A stretch of 10,782 nt of DNA from CBFHWY01 sp965659675. GTDB taxonomy: Bacteria > Bacteroidota > Bacteroidia > Flavobacteriales_G > Salibacteraceae. Of this stretch, positions 1 to 7,103 are shown in pieces (the stretch's first letter is position 1; each line of letters starts with the position of its first letter). The position numbers and the translations under genes are program-made. The DNA lies in the NCBI GenBank assembly GCA_965659675.1, contig CBFHWY010000087.1:1-10782 (forward strand), in the 5' to 3' direction. The notes under the pieces were generated by a model. That model saw only the letters and a program-made list of their open reading frames with translations, made no database searches and was not told the origin of the DNA.

Positions 1-2
1 AA

Positions 3-56
3 GTAATCTCTATATTAGCTATGACTCAAGGAAAAAGAATTGGATTAAAAGAATGA
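3..56 (+). CDS. Possible C-terminal tail of a truncated plus-strand gene
   Basis: A plus-strand frame is open from the window edge and ends in TGA at 54-56, giving the last 17 residues VISILAMTQGKRIGLKE. The other two plus frames hit TAA at 4-6 and at 86-88. The mixture of residues looks protein-like, and a convergent gene would fit the geometry, because the MutS-like gene on the other strand ends at 181. The tail is far too short to assign to a family, and an open stretch of this length occurs by chance. I report it only because the edge of the window cuts whatever is here. Confidence 0.3.
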   Translation, partial: VISILAMTQGKRIGLKE

Positions 57-117
57 CACACTTAAATGAACACTCCCGATTTTAATCAAAGTTTATTGCT
101 TCCCTTGAATGTCCTCT
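57..117. other. Short AT-rich spacer without recognisable signals
   Basis: This stretch lies between the possible plus-strand gene end and the left heptamer array. I looked for a stem-loop followed by a T-run on both strands, since two convergent genes may end here, and found no convincing intrinsic terminator. No promoter-like or coding signal is evident. Confidence 0.4.
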
Positions 118-194
118 CTATTTCTAACCCCCTGACCTCTAGCCTCTAGCCTCTAAATCCTAGGAGCTATGCCCTAATCCCTATTCTCTATTAA
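118..194 (-). repeat. Degenerate heptanucleotide tandem array (TAG-type), overlapping the end of the MutS-like gene
   Basis: Read on the minus strand from 194 to 118, the DNA divides into eleven consecutive units: TTAATAG, AGAATAG, GGATTAG, GGCATAG, CTCCTAG, GATTTAG, AGGCTAG, AGGCTAG, AGGTCAG, then an 8-mer GGGGTTAG and a 6-mer AAATAG that together restore the 7-nt phase. All but one unit end in TAG. The first four bases vary, so this is an old, decayed array. The unit AGGTCAG is identical to the dominant unit of the array at the right edge. The first two units lie inside the MutS-like reading frame and provide its final codons and its TAG stop. Because 7 is not a multiple of 3, the recurring TAG places stops in all three minus-strand frames. 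Confidence 0.85.
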
Positions 195-1989
195 CAAGTC
201 CCATCTTATTCAAAAGAAAGGTGGCATTCATGTTTTGACAAATACCATCACGAAGCTTATAGTCAAAGTGCAATTCGTTATTCTTGATCTCCACATCAAA
301 AGACAGGTTTCTCACAGCGCTTTTGTTCTGTTCTTCCAGTTCGCATAAACTCAGATCGTGGGTGGCTATGATCCCGTGGATCTTTCGGGAGAGGATATTC
401 TCAACAAAAAGTGCAGAACCCTCTGCCTTGTCTTTAGAGTTTGTTCCTTTCAGGATCTCATCAAGGATGATGAAAAGTTCCTCTTCTCTTTCAGAATAAT
501 CGAGCAAAGACTTTAACCTCTTCAATTCTGCATAGAAATACGATTCATTTGACTGAAGCGAATCACTGGTGCGCATTGATGAATAGAGAGGAAGGGGACG
601 TATGCTCAAATTCTTTGCACAAACTGGGGCACCTGCAGAAGCTAAGATCATATTAGAGCCTAATGCTCTAAGAAAAGTGCTTTTTCCGGCCATATTTGCT
701 CCTGTGAGAATCACAAAACGACTTGGGGAGACCATCTTAAAGTCATTGTCAACTCGACTCAATGGGTCGAGCAATACATGGCCCAAATGGTCGGCTTCAA
801 TGATCTTATTCTTTTCTTCAAGAATTTCAGGGAATTCAAGGTCTGGACGATTGTAGTTCAAAAAGGACAATGAGTTCATTGCCTCAAAACTTCCGATCAC
901 ATCAAACCATTTCGGTACAATTCTAGCGTTCTCTTCTTTCCACTTTTGCAGTTTTAGCGCATACCTTACATCCCACAGCAAAAGCACATTAAGTACCAGA
1001 GCTCCTACTACATTATTTCTATTGTCCAGAGATTCACTGATCTTCCGAAGATCTTTAAATGCAGCGGCGGCAGACATCAATTCATTTGACAGGCTTTTTG
1101 CTTCTGAACTCAATAGCTCACTTTTCCATGACTCAGATTCGATCTTCAATATCAATCGATAGTACTTGCTAAGCGTTGCTTTAAATTGACTGAGCATCTG
1201 ATACTCCTTATTCATCGCCTTCAGCTTTGAACCCACTACCGTTAGCGGAATAAAGGAGTAGAGAAAAAAGAAGGTCCATGGCATTCGTCCCATCATAGAT
1301 AGCGCGAGCAATGCAATCGACAAAACGGGAAGTGACTTGAGCATCGTAGTATAAAACACACCTGAATATGCTGCGTAGGGAGTTTTTAGCCACTCGAGTA
1401 TAGCCTGTTTTTCCTGAGGGTCACTTTCGGTTAAACGACCACTAGCATAAAAATCTTCGGACCAGGCTCTTTTCTCATGAAGCTCTTTCACCGCTTCTTG
1501 CCGATCCAGGATCTGTTCTTTTGAAACTTTGGTTTCCGACAATAAAGCAGCTAATTGATCAGACCCAAACCTACTGGTGCTTCTGTTCAGATATTGAAAG
1601 ATGCTTCCATTTCCAAATAGATCCAGATCTGCAGCATAGGGATGTTCATGCTTAAGATGTTCCTGACCTGAGGGATAGTGGTCGTATGACAATTCCAGGG
1701 CCGACAATTCATCCCTGAAAACGTTTAATCTGGCCAGGGAAAAACGATATTCCTCCTGTTTACGCACATGTCTCCTGATACTCACTAAAAAGGCCACAAA
1801 GAAGACTACCGCCGGAATGAACCAGAGGTTCTCAGATTGTGAGATCGCTAGAATCAACGATCCGAGTAAAAGAATGAACAGGGCCACTCTCGACCAGGAA
1901 AGGACCCTCATCGAACTTTGTAGCGCCGACATCTCCTGATGTGCCTCTTGCTCCTTAGCGAGGTAGTATGAACGAATGGGATCTCTCAA
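181..1989 (-). CDS. Membrane-anchored MutS-family ATPase (MutS-like, without mismatch-recognition domain)
   Basis: This 602-aa protein carries the MutS core (domain III-like helices followed by the ABC-type ATPase) but has no room for the N-terminal mismatch-binding domains. Residues about 35-70 contain two hydrophobic segments and residues about 212-255 two more, so it is probably an inner-membrane protein with a cytoplasmic ATPase. Visible motifs are Walker A TGANMAGKST (429-438), a signature region around SDSLQSNESYF (475-485), Walker B LFIILDE (505-511) with E511 as likely catalytic base, and the H-loop ATHD (542-545). Such membrane MutS relatives are common in Bacteroidota and are usually annotated as DNA mismatch repair protein, a role not demonstrated by the sequence. 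The start is a TTG one base after the nitroreductase stop; the next ATG (residue 20) would remove part of what seems a conserved N-terminus. The last residues, VNRE, and the stop are encoded by the heptamer array. Confidence 0.85.
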   Translation of the reverse strand: MRDPIRSYYLAKEQEAHQEMSALQSSMRVLSWSRVALFILLLGSLILAISQSENLWFIPAVVFFVAFLVSIRRHVRKQEEYRFSLARLNVFRDELSALELSYDHYPSGQEHLKHEHPYAADLDLFGNGSIFQYLNRSTSRFGSDQLAALLSETKVSKEQILDRQEAVKELHEKRAWSEDFYASGRLTESDPQEKQAILEWLKTPYAAYSGVFYTTMLKSLPVLSIALLALSMMGRMPWTFFFLYSFIPLTVVGSKLKAMNKEYQMLSQFKATLSKYYRLILKIESESWKSELLSSEAKSLSNELMSAAAAFKDLRKISESLDNRNNVVGALVLNVLLLWDVRYALKLQKWKEENARIVPKWFDVIGSFEAMNSLSFLNYNRPDLEFPEILEEKNKIIEADHLGHVLLDPLSRVDNDFKMVSPSRFVILTGANMAGKSTFLRALGSNMILASAGAPVCAKNLSIRPLPLYSSMRTSDSLQSNESYFYAELKRLKSLLDYSEREEELFIILDEILKGTNSKDKAEGSALFVENILSRKIHGIIATHDLSLCELEEQNKSAVRNLSFDVEIKNNELHFDYKLRDGICQNMNATFLLNKMGLVNRE

Positions 1990-1990
1990 T

Positions 1991-2578
1991 TTAGTCTTCC
2001 CTCCAATCTGTGATCTCTCTGACCTGTTTTCTCACTGGCTTTCTGGGCCAGTCAATCTCCGGGTATCCAACATAAAAGAAGCCGAGCACCTTATCTTCAT
2101 CTCCAAAGCCAAGGTATTCCCTCATTTTTGGGTGATATGTCATACCGCCGGAACCCCAGTAAGCTGCTAATCCAAAGGCAGTAGCTGTTAGGTGCATATT
2201 TTGAACAGCACAAGCCACGGCAGCTAGCTCTTCCTGCTCTGGAACACTTTTCTTTTCATCGCGCTTCATCACAATTCCAATAACTGCTGAAGAGCGATCA
2301 GCATTGTTTTTGATCTTGTCGTACTTCAATTGGCTAAACTCATCACCTATTTCAGCTTTGTAGAGCTCAGCATGGAATTCAGCGAATTTATTTTTGCCCT
2401 CATTCATGAACACCACAAAACGCCAGGGTTCTGTAAGCTTATGACTCGGAGCCCAACGGGCATTTTCTATCATTACCTGGATCTGCTCCTTATGCACTTT
2501 ACGCTCAGAAAATTGTTTTGGATAGATGGATCTGCGGTTGCGGATCACTTCATTGATTTCACTTAGACTAAATTTCAT
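1991..2578 (-). CDS. YdjA-like FMN-dependent nitroreductase family protein
   Basis: This 195-aa protein is a single-domain flavin oxidoreductase that would use FMN and NAD(P)H; the substrate cannot be read from the sequence. The N-terminal RRS (residues 15-17) and the RWAPSHKLTEPWRF segment (41-54) match the FMN-contacting regions of the family. The segment AAYWGSGG (138-145) and the GFFYVGYPE strand (166-174) correspond to the later FMN and dimer-interface parts. The spacing of these blocks and the short length resemble E. coli YdjA more than the NfsA or NfsB groups. The ATG start lies 23 nt after the hydrolase stop, the second longest gap in the block, with no clear Shine-Dalgarno. No promoter is visible in that gap, so it is probably co-transcribed with its neighbours. 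The stop is one base before the TTG start of the MutS-like gene, which suggests translational coupling. Confidence 0.9.
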   Translation of the reverse strand: MKFSLSEINEVIRNRRSIYPKQFSERKVHKEQIQVMIENARWAPSHKLTEPWRFVVFMNEGKNKFAEFHAELYKAEIGDEFSQLKYDKIKNNADRSSAVIGIVMKRDEKKSVPEQEELAAVACAVQNMHLTATAFGLAAYWGSGGMTYHPKMREYLGFGDEDKVLGFFYVGYPEIDWPRKPVRKQVREITDWRED

Positions 2579-2601
2579 GATGATTAAACTTCTGTGATAA
2601 A

Positions 2602-3231
2602 TTAAAGTTTTAAGATTCTATTCAGCATGGCCTGATCAAGATCATGAGCGAATGGTCCAGAGTGTGAATTGAAGTTCAGTCCCCGCTCTTTAAGATCGGC
2701 ATAAAGCGACCGAATTCTATTTTCACCAAAGAACTCATCTTGTTCACCAAAAACATATTCGATCTTTTGATCTTGCCAAAATTGAGCCTTTTCTGATAGA
2801 TGAAGGTCTGGAGGGAAATTACCTGCCCAAAAAATGACATCCCTAAACTCATGCTCACTTTGATGGAGCCAACGGGCTGCTGTAGCTATTCCCTGCGAAA
2901 AGGCTAAAAGCACACTGTTTTCAGGTTCTATGTCCACTTCATTTAAAAGAAGATCCAGATAATCCTTTTGCTCCTGGATATCGTTGAGTCGATCCTCTTT
3001 GGTCATCCATGAAGCTCCTACTCTTCCGCTAAATCCTTCCAGGTAAAAGCGGTGCAGGCCTTCAGGTACCACAATTCGAAAGTGCTCAGATAGAAAACTG
3101 AATTTTCTGGAAAAGAATCGCCCCAATTGTCCGTAGCCGTGTAAGGCCAAAAGAACAGGCTTATCTGGCGAACCAGCAGTATAAACCCTTTGAGCGCGTG
3201 GAACAATGATCCGCGCTTCCTCGATATTCAT
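2602..3231 (-). CDS. Alpha/beta-hydrolase, phospholipase/carboxylesterase-like
   Basis: A 209-aa cytoplasmic alpha/beta-hydrolase with no signal peptide. The oxyanion-hole motif LALHGYGQ is at 28-35. The nucleophile elbow is AFSQG at 110-114 (Ser112), a variant of the usual GFSQG of the carboxylesterase/lysophospholipase group (Abhydrolase_2). The likely acid is Asp165 in FGEQDEF and the base is His196 in FAHDLD, so a complete Ser-Asp-His triad can be placed in the expected order. The length is normal for the group (about 200-220 aa). The ATG start overlaps the ElbB stop by one base (TAATG), indicating translational coupling. A specific ester or lipid substrate cannot be inferred. Confidence 0.85.
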   Translation of the reverse strand: MNIEEARIIVPRAQRVYTAGSPDKPVLLALHGYGQLGRFFSRKFSFLSEHFRIVVPEGLHRFYLEGFSGRVGASWMTKEDRLNDIQEQKDYLDLLLNEVDIEPENSVLLAFSQGIATAARWLHQSEHEFRDVIFWAGNFPPDLHLSEKAQFWQDQKIEYVFGEQDEFFGENRIRSLYADLKERGLNFNSHSGPFAHDLDQAMLNRILKL

Positions 3232-3917
3232 TATAGCATTCGCTTAAGTGCTTCTACGCTAGCGCTGATACCGGCATCGATCTGGCTAATTGAAGCTTCC
3301 ATCATATAGCAGGGAGATGTAATGATCTTATTTTGATCATCCACACTTAGTTCCTCTACCCTTTTATGTTCTGGCATTGCTCCAAGGCTCTCCATTCCTC
3401 CTGAAATTGCCGCAATGTCATAGGGCGACTCGGCCGCTGTTGTTCCCACGGTAAGCTTCTCTTTCAGGTCCATTCCCTCAAGCGCTTTTGAGATCACTGT
3501 AGGTGACATACACAAAGCAAGGATAGGCTTAGCGGCCTTTACAAATGCTCTGATACTCTTCCTTATATCCCTATTGATCTCCCCTTCCGGACCTTCAAAT
3601 GCCCATTTTGTCCAATTCTTCGCTGCGCCGAATCCTCCGGGCATCACAAGTCCATCGTAGTGTTCCACAGAAAGTGATTGGATATCATCCACAGCTCCCC
3701 TCGCAATGCGTGCGGACTCAACAAGCACATTGCGCTTCTCATCCATTTCTTCCCCATTAAGGTGATTGATGACGTGATGCTGCTCAATGTTTGGAGCAAA
3801 ACAGTGGTATTCAATACCTGCCTTATCAAGCGCCAATAATGTTAGTACCGACTCGTGTATCTCACTGCCATCATAAACACCACTTCCAGATAATAGTACT
3901 GCTACCTTTTTACTCAT
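3231..3917 (-). CDS. elbB: ElbB-type glyoxalase of the DJ-1/PfpI (class I glutamine amidotransferase-like) superfamily
   Basis: This 228-aa protein matches the ElbB family, small cytosolic proteins of the DJ-1/PfpI fold. E. coli ElbB has been reported to have glyoxalase activity and was historically linked to isoprenoid biosynthesis; the cellular role is not settled. Family features seen here are the N-terminal VAVLLSGSGVYDGSEIHE (5-22) with Glu19 and Glu22, the PGGFGAAKN motif (93-101), and the candidate nucleophile Cys136 in LALCMSP (133-139). The late segment TVGTTAAESPYDIAA (156-170) lies where E. coli ElbB also has conserved sequence. Length and motif order are normal, with no truncation. 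The gene starts 7 nt after the MoxR stop and its TAA overlaps the hydrolase ATG by one base, so the three are probably translated from one message. Confidence 0.9.
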   Translation of the reverse strand: MSKKVAVLLSGSGVYDGSEIHESVLTLLALDKAGIEYHCFAPNIEQHHVINHLNGEEMDEKRNVLVESARIARGAVDDIQSLSVEHYDGLVMPGGFGAAKNWTKWAFEGPEGEINRDIRKSIRAFVKAAKPILALCMSPTVISKALEGMDLKEKLTVGTTAAESPYDIAAISGGMESLGAMPEHKRVEELSVDDQNKIITSPCYMMEASISQIDAGISASVEALKRML

Positions 3918-3924
3918 CTTGCGT

Positions 3925-4896
3925 CTATTTGATGTTCAACAATTCTGATACGATATCTTCTGTTTTAATTCCTTCCGCTTCTGCTTTGTAGTTTCTAACG
4001 ATCCGATGTCTTAAGATCGGTAATGCCACTGCCTGAACGTCTTCAATATCCGGAGCATACTTTCCATTGAGCATCGCGTGGCATTTGGCTCCTATCACTA
4101 AATATTGTGATGCTCGTGGCCCCGCGCCCCACGAAAGGTATTCTTTCACAGTTTCAGGCGCATTGGGATTATCATAGCGAGTCATGCTTGCCAGGTTCAC
4201 CGCATACTTCAAGACATTATCCGTTACCGGAATACGTCGCACCAGCTTTTGATAAAAGAGAATTTCATCGGCATGCATGATCTCCTTTAAGCTAACCGAC
4301 GATTCGGTGGTTGTGGCCTTTACCACTTCATACTCCTCTTCGAGGCTTGGGTAGTGTACCCAAATATTGAACATGAAGCGATCCAATTGTGCTTCTGGCA
4401 AAGGGTAGGTTCCTTCCTGCTCAATGGGGTTTTGGGTTGCCAGCACAAAAAATGGTTGCGGAAGGTCGTAACTGTGACCTGCAGCCGTCACTCTTTTTTC
4501 CTGCATTGCTTCAAGCAAGGCAGATTGTGTTTTTGGTGGTGTTCTGTTGATTTCATCTGCAAGGATGATATTGGAGAATATCGGTCCTTTCACAAACTTG
4601 AATTGTCTACTCTCATCCAGGATCTCTGCTCCAACAATATCGGATGGCATGAGGTCTGGTGTGAACTGGATCCTACTGAAACTTAGACCCAGTGTTTTGG
4701 CGATGGTATTTACCAGAAGGGTCTTTGCCAAACCAGGAACACCCAGCAGTAGACTATGTCCACCACTAAAGATGGATATAAGCACCTCATCCACTACTTG
4801 CCTTTGTCCAATGATGACCTTAGCGATCTCAGACTGTAGTGCCCCAAACTGTTTTACAAAGTGATCTACCGCTTCTTTATCGGATGAAAATTCCAT
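3925..4896 (-). CDS. MoxR-family AAA+ ATPase
   Basis: A complete 323-aa MoxR AAA+ ATPase, expected to act as a cytosolic hexameric chaperone that remodels or activates partner proteins. Visible are Walker A GVPGLAKT (52-59), Walker B ILADEINR (111-118, Asp114/Glu115), sensor 1 ATQNP (153-157), the LDRF motif with the arginine finger (171-174), and a sensor 2 region around GAGPRAS (257-263, Arg261). The PLPEAQLDRF stretch is typical of the family. MoxR genes are usually followed by a DUF58 and von Willebrand A domain operon; here they are absent and the downstream genes are elbB and a hydrolase. Instead the ATG directly follows the TAA of surA with no intervening base. That tight coupling suggests expression in fixed ratio with SurA, though a direct functional link is an inference. 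Confidence 0.95.
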   Translation of the reverse strand: MEFSSDKEAVDHFVKQFGALQSEIAKVIIGQRQVVDEVLISIFSGGHSLLLGVPGLAKTLLVNTIAKTLGLSFSRIQFTPDLMPSDIVGAEILDESRQFKFVKGPIFSNIILADEINRTPPKTQSALLEAMQEKRVTAAGHSYDLPQPFFVLATQNPIEQEGTYPLPEAQLDRFMFNIWVHYPSLEEEYEVVKATTTESSVSLKEIMHADEILFYQKLVRRIPVTDNVLKYAVNLASMTRYDNPNAPETVKEYLSWGAGPRASQYLVIGAKCHAMLNGKYAPDIEDVQAVALPILRHRIVRNYKAEAEGIKTEDIVSELLNIK

Positions 4897-6246
4897 TTAG
4901 TTCGTGTTTATTTTCCAATCGTACTTAAAATCACAGGTTTTGTATTCATCGTCGATTCGAATGTAAAAGTCTTCAGCTTTCTGTCCAACCCAATCCACCA
5001 GAGAATTGTTTTGCTTTTCAGCTTGAGCTACCGTGGAGATCCGCTGGTAATCCATCTTAAGATTAGCGCGATGAGGTTCAGTGTATGAGATCAATTTGAT
5101 GATCCGGTATCCTTTTGAACCATCACTTAGTTGGGCAACCTCTGCTTCACTCATATCGCCCTCCTTCATGTTCTCCACTACGATAAAGAGGCCTGGATCG
5201 ATCTGCGAGATCTGGTCCATCTCGAACTGACTCGAGCCTGTCATGGCATTGGTGATCAACCCTCCGTTGTATTTCGTGTCTTTGTCATCAGAAAAAAGCT
5301 TGGCAGCAGTCTCAAAATCCAGGGTATCCACCTGCTTGATCAGGTCTGCGATACTATCAACTTCAATTTTTGCCTTGATCATATCGGAGGTTTGCACTTT
5401 TGGCGACAGCAGAATATGGGCTAAATTCATCTCTTGCCCTCGTCTGTCTAGCGCTTTGATCAGATGAAAGCCAAATTGAGTTTCCACGATCTCCGATACT
5501 TCTCCAGGTTGAAGGTCGAAGGCAACTGCTGCAAACTCAGGTACTAATTCACTTCTAGCCATATAGCCAAGCTCCCCATTTTCCCGAGCTGACCCCGGGT
5601 CTTCGGAATAGAGGTATGCCAGCGTTCCAAAGTCCTCACCCGCCATAATTCGATCCCGGAATTCTTCCAAGCGCTGTTTGACCTTCTCTTTTTCCTCTTC
5701 GTTGATCGGAGCTTTCTTGACTATTTGTGCCACTTCGATCTCGGCATTGATGAAGGGCAGACTGTCTCTGGGGATCGAATTGTAGAATTCCCTAACCTCA
5801 GCTGGAGTGATCTTAACTCCTGAAGTGATCTTTGATCTCATCTGTTGAACGATCAATTGTTGCCTGACGTCGTCAGCAAATTCTTTCTTGATCTCAAGAA
5901 TACTTTTATCATAGAATTCTTCGAGTTTCTCTCGGCCACCAAATTGATTAATAAAATATCTCATTCGTCGATCCAGCTCTTGTTCTACCTGATCCTCAGA
6001 GATCACAAGGCTATCTAGCTTCGATTGAGCAATAAGAAGTTTCGCAAAAAGAAGTTCTTCATAGAGGACACAGGCCGTGTTCTCTCCCACCTTCATTCCA
6101 CTGCTGAGATATTGTTCCTTTTGAACATCCAACTCCGACTTAAGCACCAACTCTTCCCCTACAACGGCAATAATGCCATCCAATTTATCCTGTGAGAAAA
6201 CAGGCAGACATTGGGCAAACAAGAGTAAAAGGATCAAATATCTCAT
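4897..6246 (-). CDS. surA: SurA-like periplasmic peptidyl-prolyl isomerase and chaperone
   Basis: A 449-aa exported protein with the SurA layout. A Sec signal peptide covers about residues 1-18 (hydrophobic core LILLLLFAQCLPVF). A SurA-type N-terminal chaperone domain covers about 20-160, starting with DGIIAVVGEELVLKSELD. The first parvulin (PpiC/rotamase) domain runs about 170-268, with GELGYMARSELVPEF and the closing FGFHLIK. The second runs about 273-387, beginning with LAHILL; its middle and end are less canonical (SKGYRIIKL). SurA escorts unfolded beta-barrel proteins to the BAM complex in the periplasm. The mature protein has two cysteines, Cys59 and Cys438, which could form a disulfide joining the N-domain to the C-terminal tail. 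The ATG overlaps the upstream TGA (ATGA). Confidence 0.9.
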   Translation of the reverse strand: MRYLILLLLFAQCLPVFSQDKLDGIIAVVGEELVLKSELDVQKEQYLSSGMKVGENTACVLYEELLFAKLLIAQSKLDSLVISEDQVEQELDRRMRYFINQFGGREKLEEFYDKSILEIKKEFADDVRQQLIVQQMRSKITSGVKITPAEVREFYNSIPRDSLPFINAEIEVAQIVKKAPINEEEKEKVKQRLEEFRDRIMAGEDFGTLAYLYSEDPGSARENGELGYMARSELVPEFAAVAFDLQPGEVSEIVETQFGFHLIKALDRRGQEMNLAHILLSPKVQTSDMIKAKIEVDSIADLIKQVDTLDFETAAKLFSDDKDTKYNGGLITNAMTGSSQFEMDQISQIDPGLFIVVENMKEGDMSEAEVAQLSDGSKGYRIIKLISYTEPHRANLKMDYQRISTVAQAEKQNNSLVDWVGQKAEDFYIRIDDEYKTCDFKYDWKINTN

Positions 6247-7103
6247 TGGAGGGAATAGTATTCAATATGATTCTTTTGGGAGGCGTCTTTGATCAGGTTT
6301 TCACGAAGTTCTTTCACGAGGCTGATCTTTCTTTCATTGAGCATGATATTTCGGATATCTGGCTTGACCATATTGATGGGTGCAGGTGAATTCTTTTCTT
6401 TCTGTTCAATGAGTTCGATAATGTAAAGGTATTCTCCTTTTCTCAACTCCAAAATTTCATCTGATTGTATAATGATATCTAGACTATCATTTGTAACAGG
6501 AAAGAGTCTTAATAGATCATTCTTAGGCCACCACTTTTCCGAATCAAGTGAATAATCAAGCCCAAATTGTAGCGCATAGTCGGCCATCAAACTCAATTTT
6601 TCATTTGTATCCTTCAAATTGAACCAGGATCTCAATTCAGACAATCTTGGGGTATTTGGATCCAGCTTCAAATAGATCATCCGGAATATATCATATCGAA
6701 GCATGAAGTCCTCTTTTCGCTTGTTGTAGTAGTTTGCGATCTGCAAGTCTGTGCATACGGTATCCAGCTTCTGTGCGACCAGCGCCTGCTCATATGCATA
6801 GATCAACAGAGAATTCCGATAGGTTCTCACCTTTTCTTCGATATCCGATAGATCTTCTGTTAAGTTGTACTCGGCTCGATCGAGCATGATCTGTTCCTCA
6901 ACCCACTTCTTGCTAAAGTTCTTTATAAACTGAGCGCTGTCTTGCTCAGTTTCAAATTCAGGCATCAGCTCCTGCACATCATGCAGGTATAAGACCTTTT
7001 CTTTCACCCGGGCAACTGGTGTTCCCTCATCATTGAGTGCCGTTAGCCACTCACAGGAGCTCAGCGAAGTAGCCAGAATAAAAAGAATCAGAACGGACCT
7101 CAC
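6243..7103 (-). CDS. SurA/PpiC-related lipoprotein with degenerate isomerase domain
   Basis: This 286-aa protein begins with a lipoprotein signal: hydrophobic residues 4-13, then lipobox LSSC (14-17) with Cys17 as the lipidation site. Residues about 30-136 look like the SurA N-terminal helical domain (VARVKEKVLYLHDVQELMP, then a long helical stretch). Residues about 137-237 sit where a parvulin domain would be, with only faint echoes: DIFRMIYLKL for the first strand and GEYLYIIELIEQ for the last. The usual GDLG and GYH blocks are missing, so isomerase activity is doubtful. A C-terminal helix (about 247-275) resembles the one that packs on the N-domain in SurA. The start codon is GTG (7103-7101), overlapping the upstream TGA by four bases (GTGA); no alternative ATG would keep the signal peptide. 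I infer a membrane-tethered chaperone or a partner of the neighbouring isomerases. Confidence 0.75.
   Translation of the reverse strand: MRSVLILFILATSLSSCEWLTALNDEGTPVARVKEKVLYLHDVQELMPEFETEQDSAQFIKNFSKKWVEEQIMLDRAEYNLTEDLSDIEEKVRTYRNSLLIYAYEQALVAQKLDTVCTDLQIANYYNKRKEDFMLRYDIFRMIYLKLDPNTPRLSELRSWFNLKDTNEKLSLMADYALQFGLDYSLDSEKWWPKNDLLRLFPVTNDSLDIIIQSDEILELRKGEYLYIIELIEQKEKNSPAPINMVKPDIRNIMLNERKISLVKELRENLIKDASQKNHIEYYSLQ

Noticed and set aside
158..165. Palindrome TCCTAGGA as terminator or operator
   Set aside because: It is a perfect 8-bp palindrome without a loop or T-run and falls in the phase of the heptamer array, so it is most simply a by-product of two adjacent repeat units.
2579..2601. 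Internal promoter ahead of the nitroreductase gene
   Set aside because: The gap is only 23 nt, AT-rich, and contains no TAnnTTTG box.
4354..4686. 110-codon plus-strand open frame opposite the MoxR gene
   Set aside because: It lies entirely antisense to a well-conserved AAA+ gene, and its translation, rich in Cys, Trp and His, has no family-like pattern.
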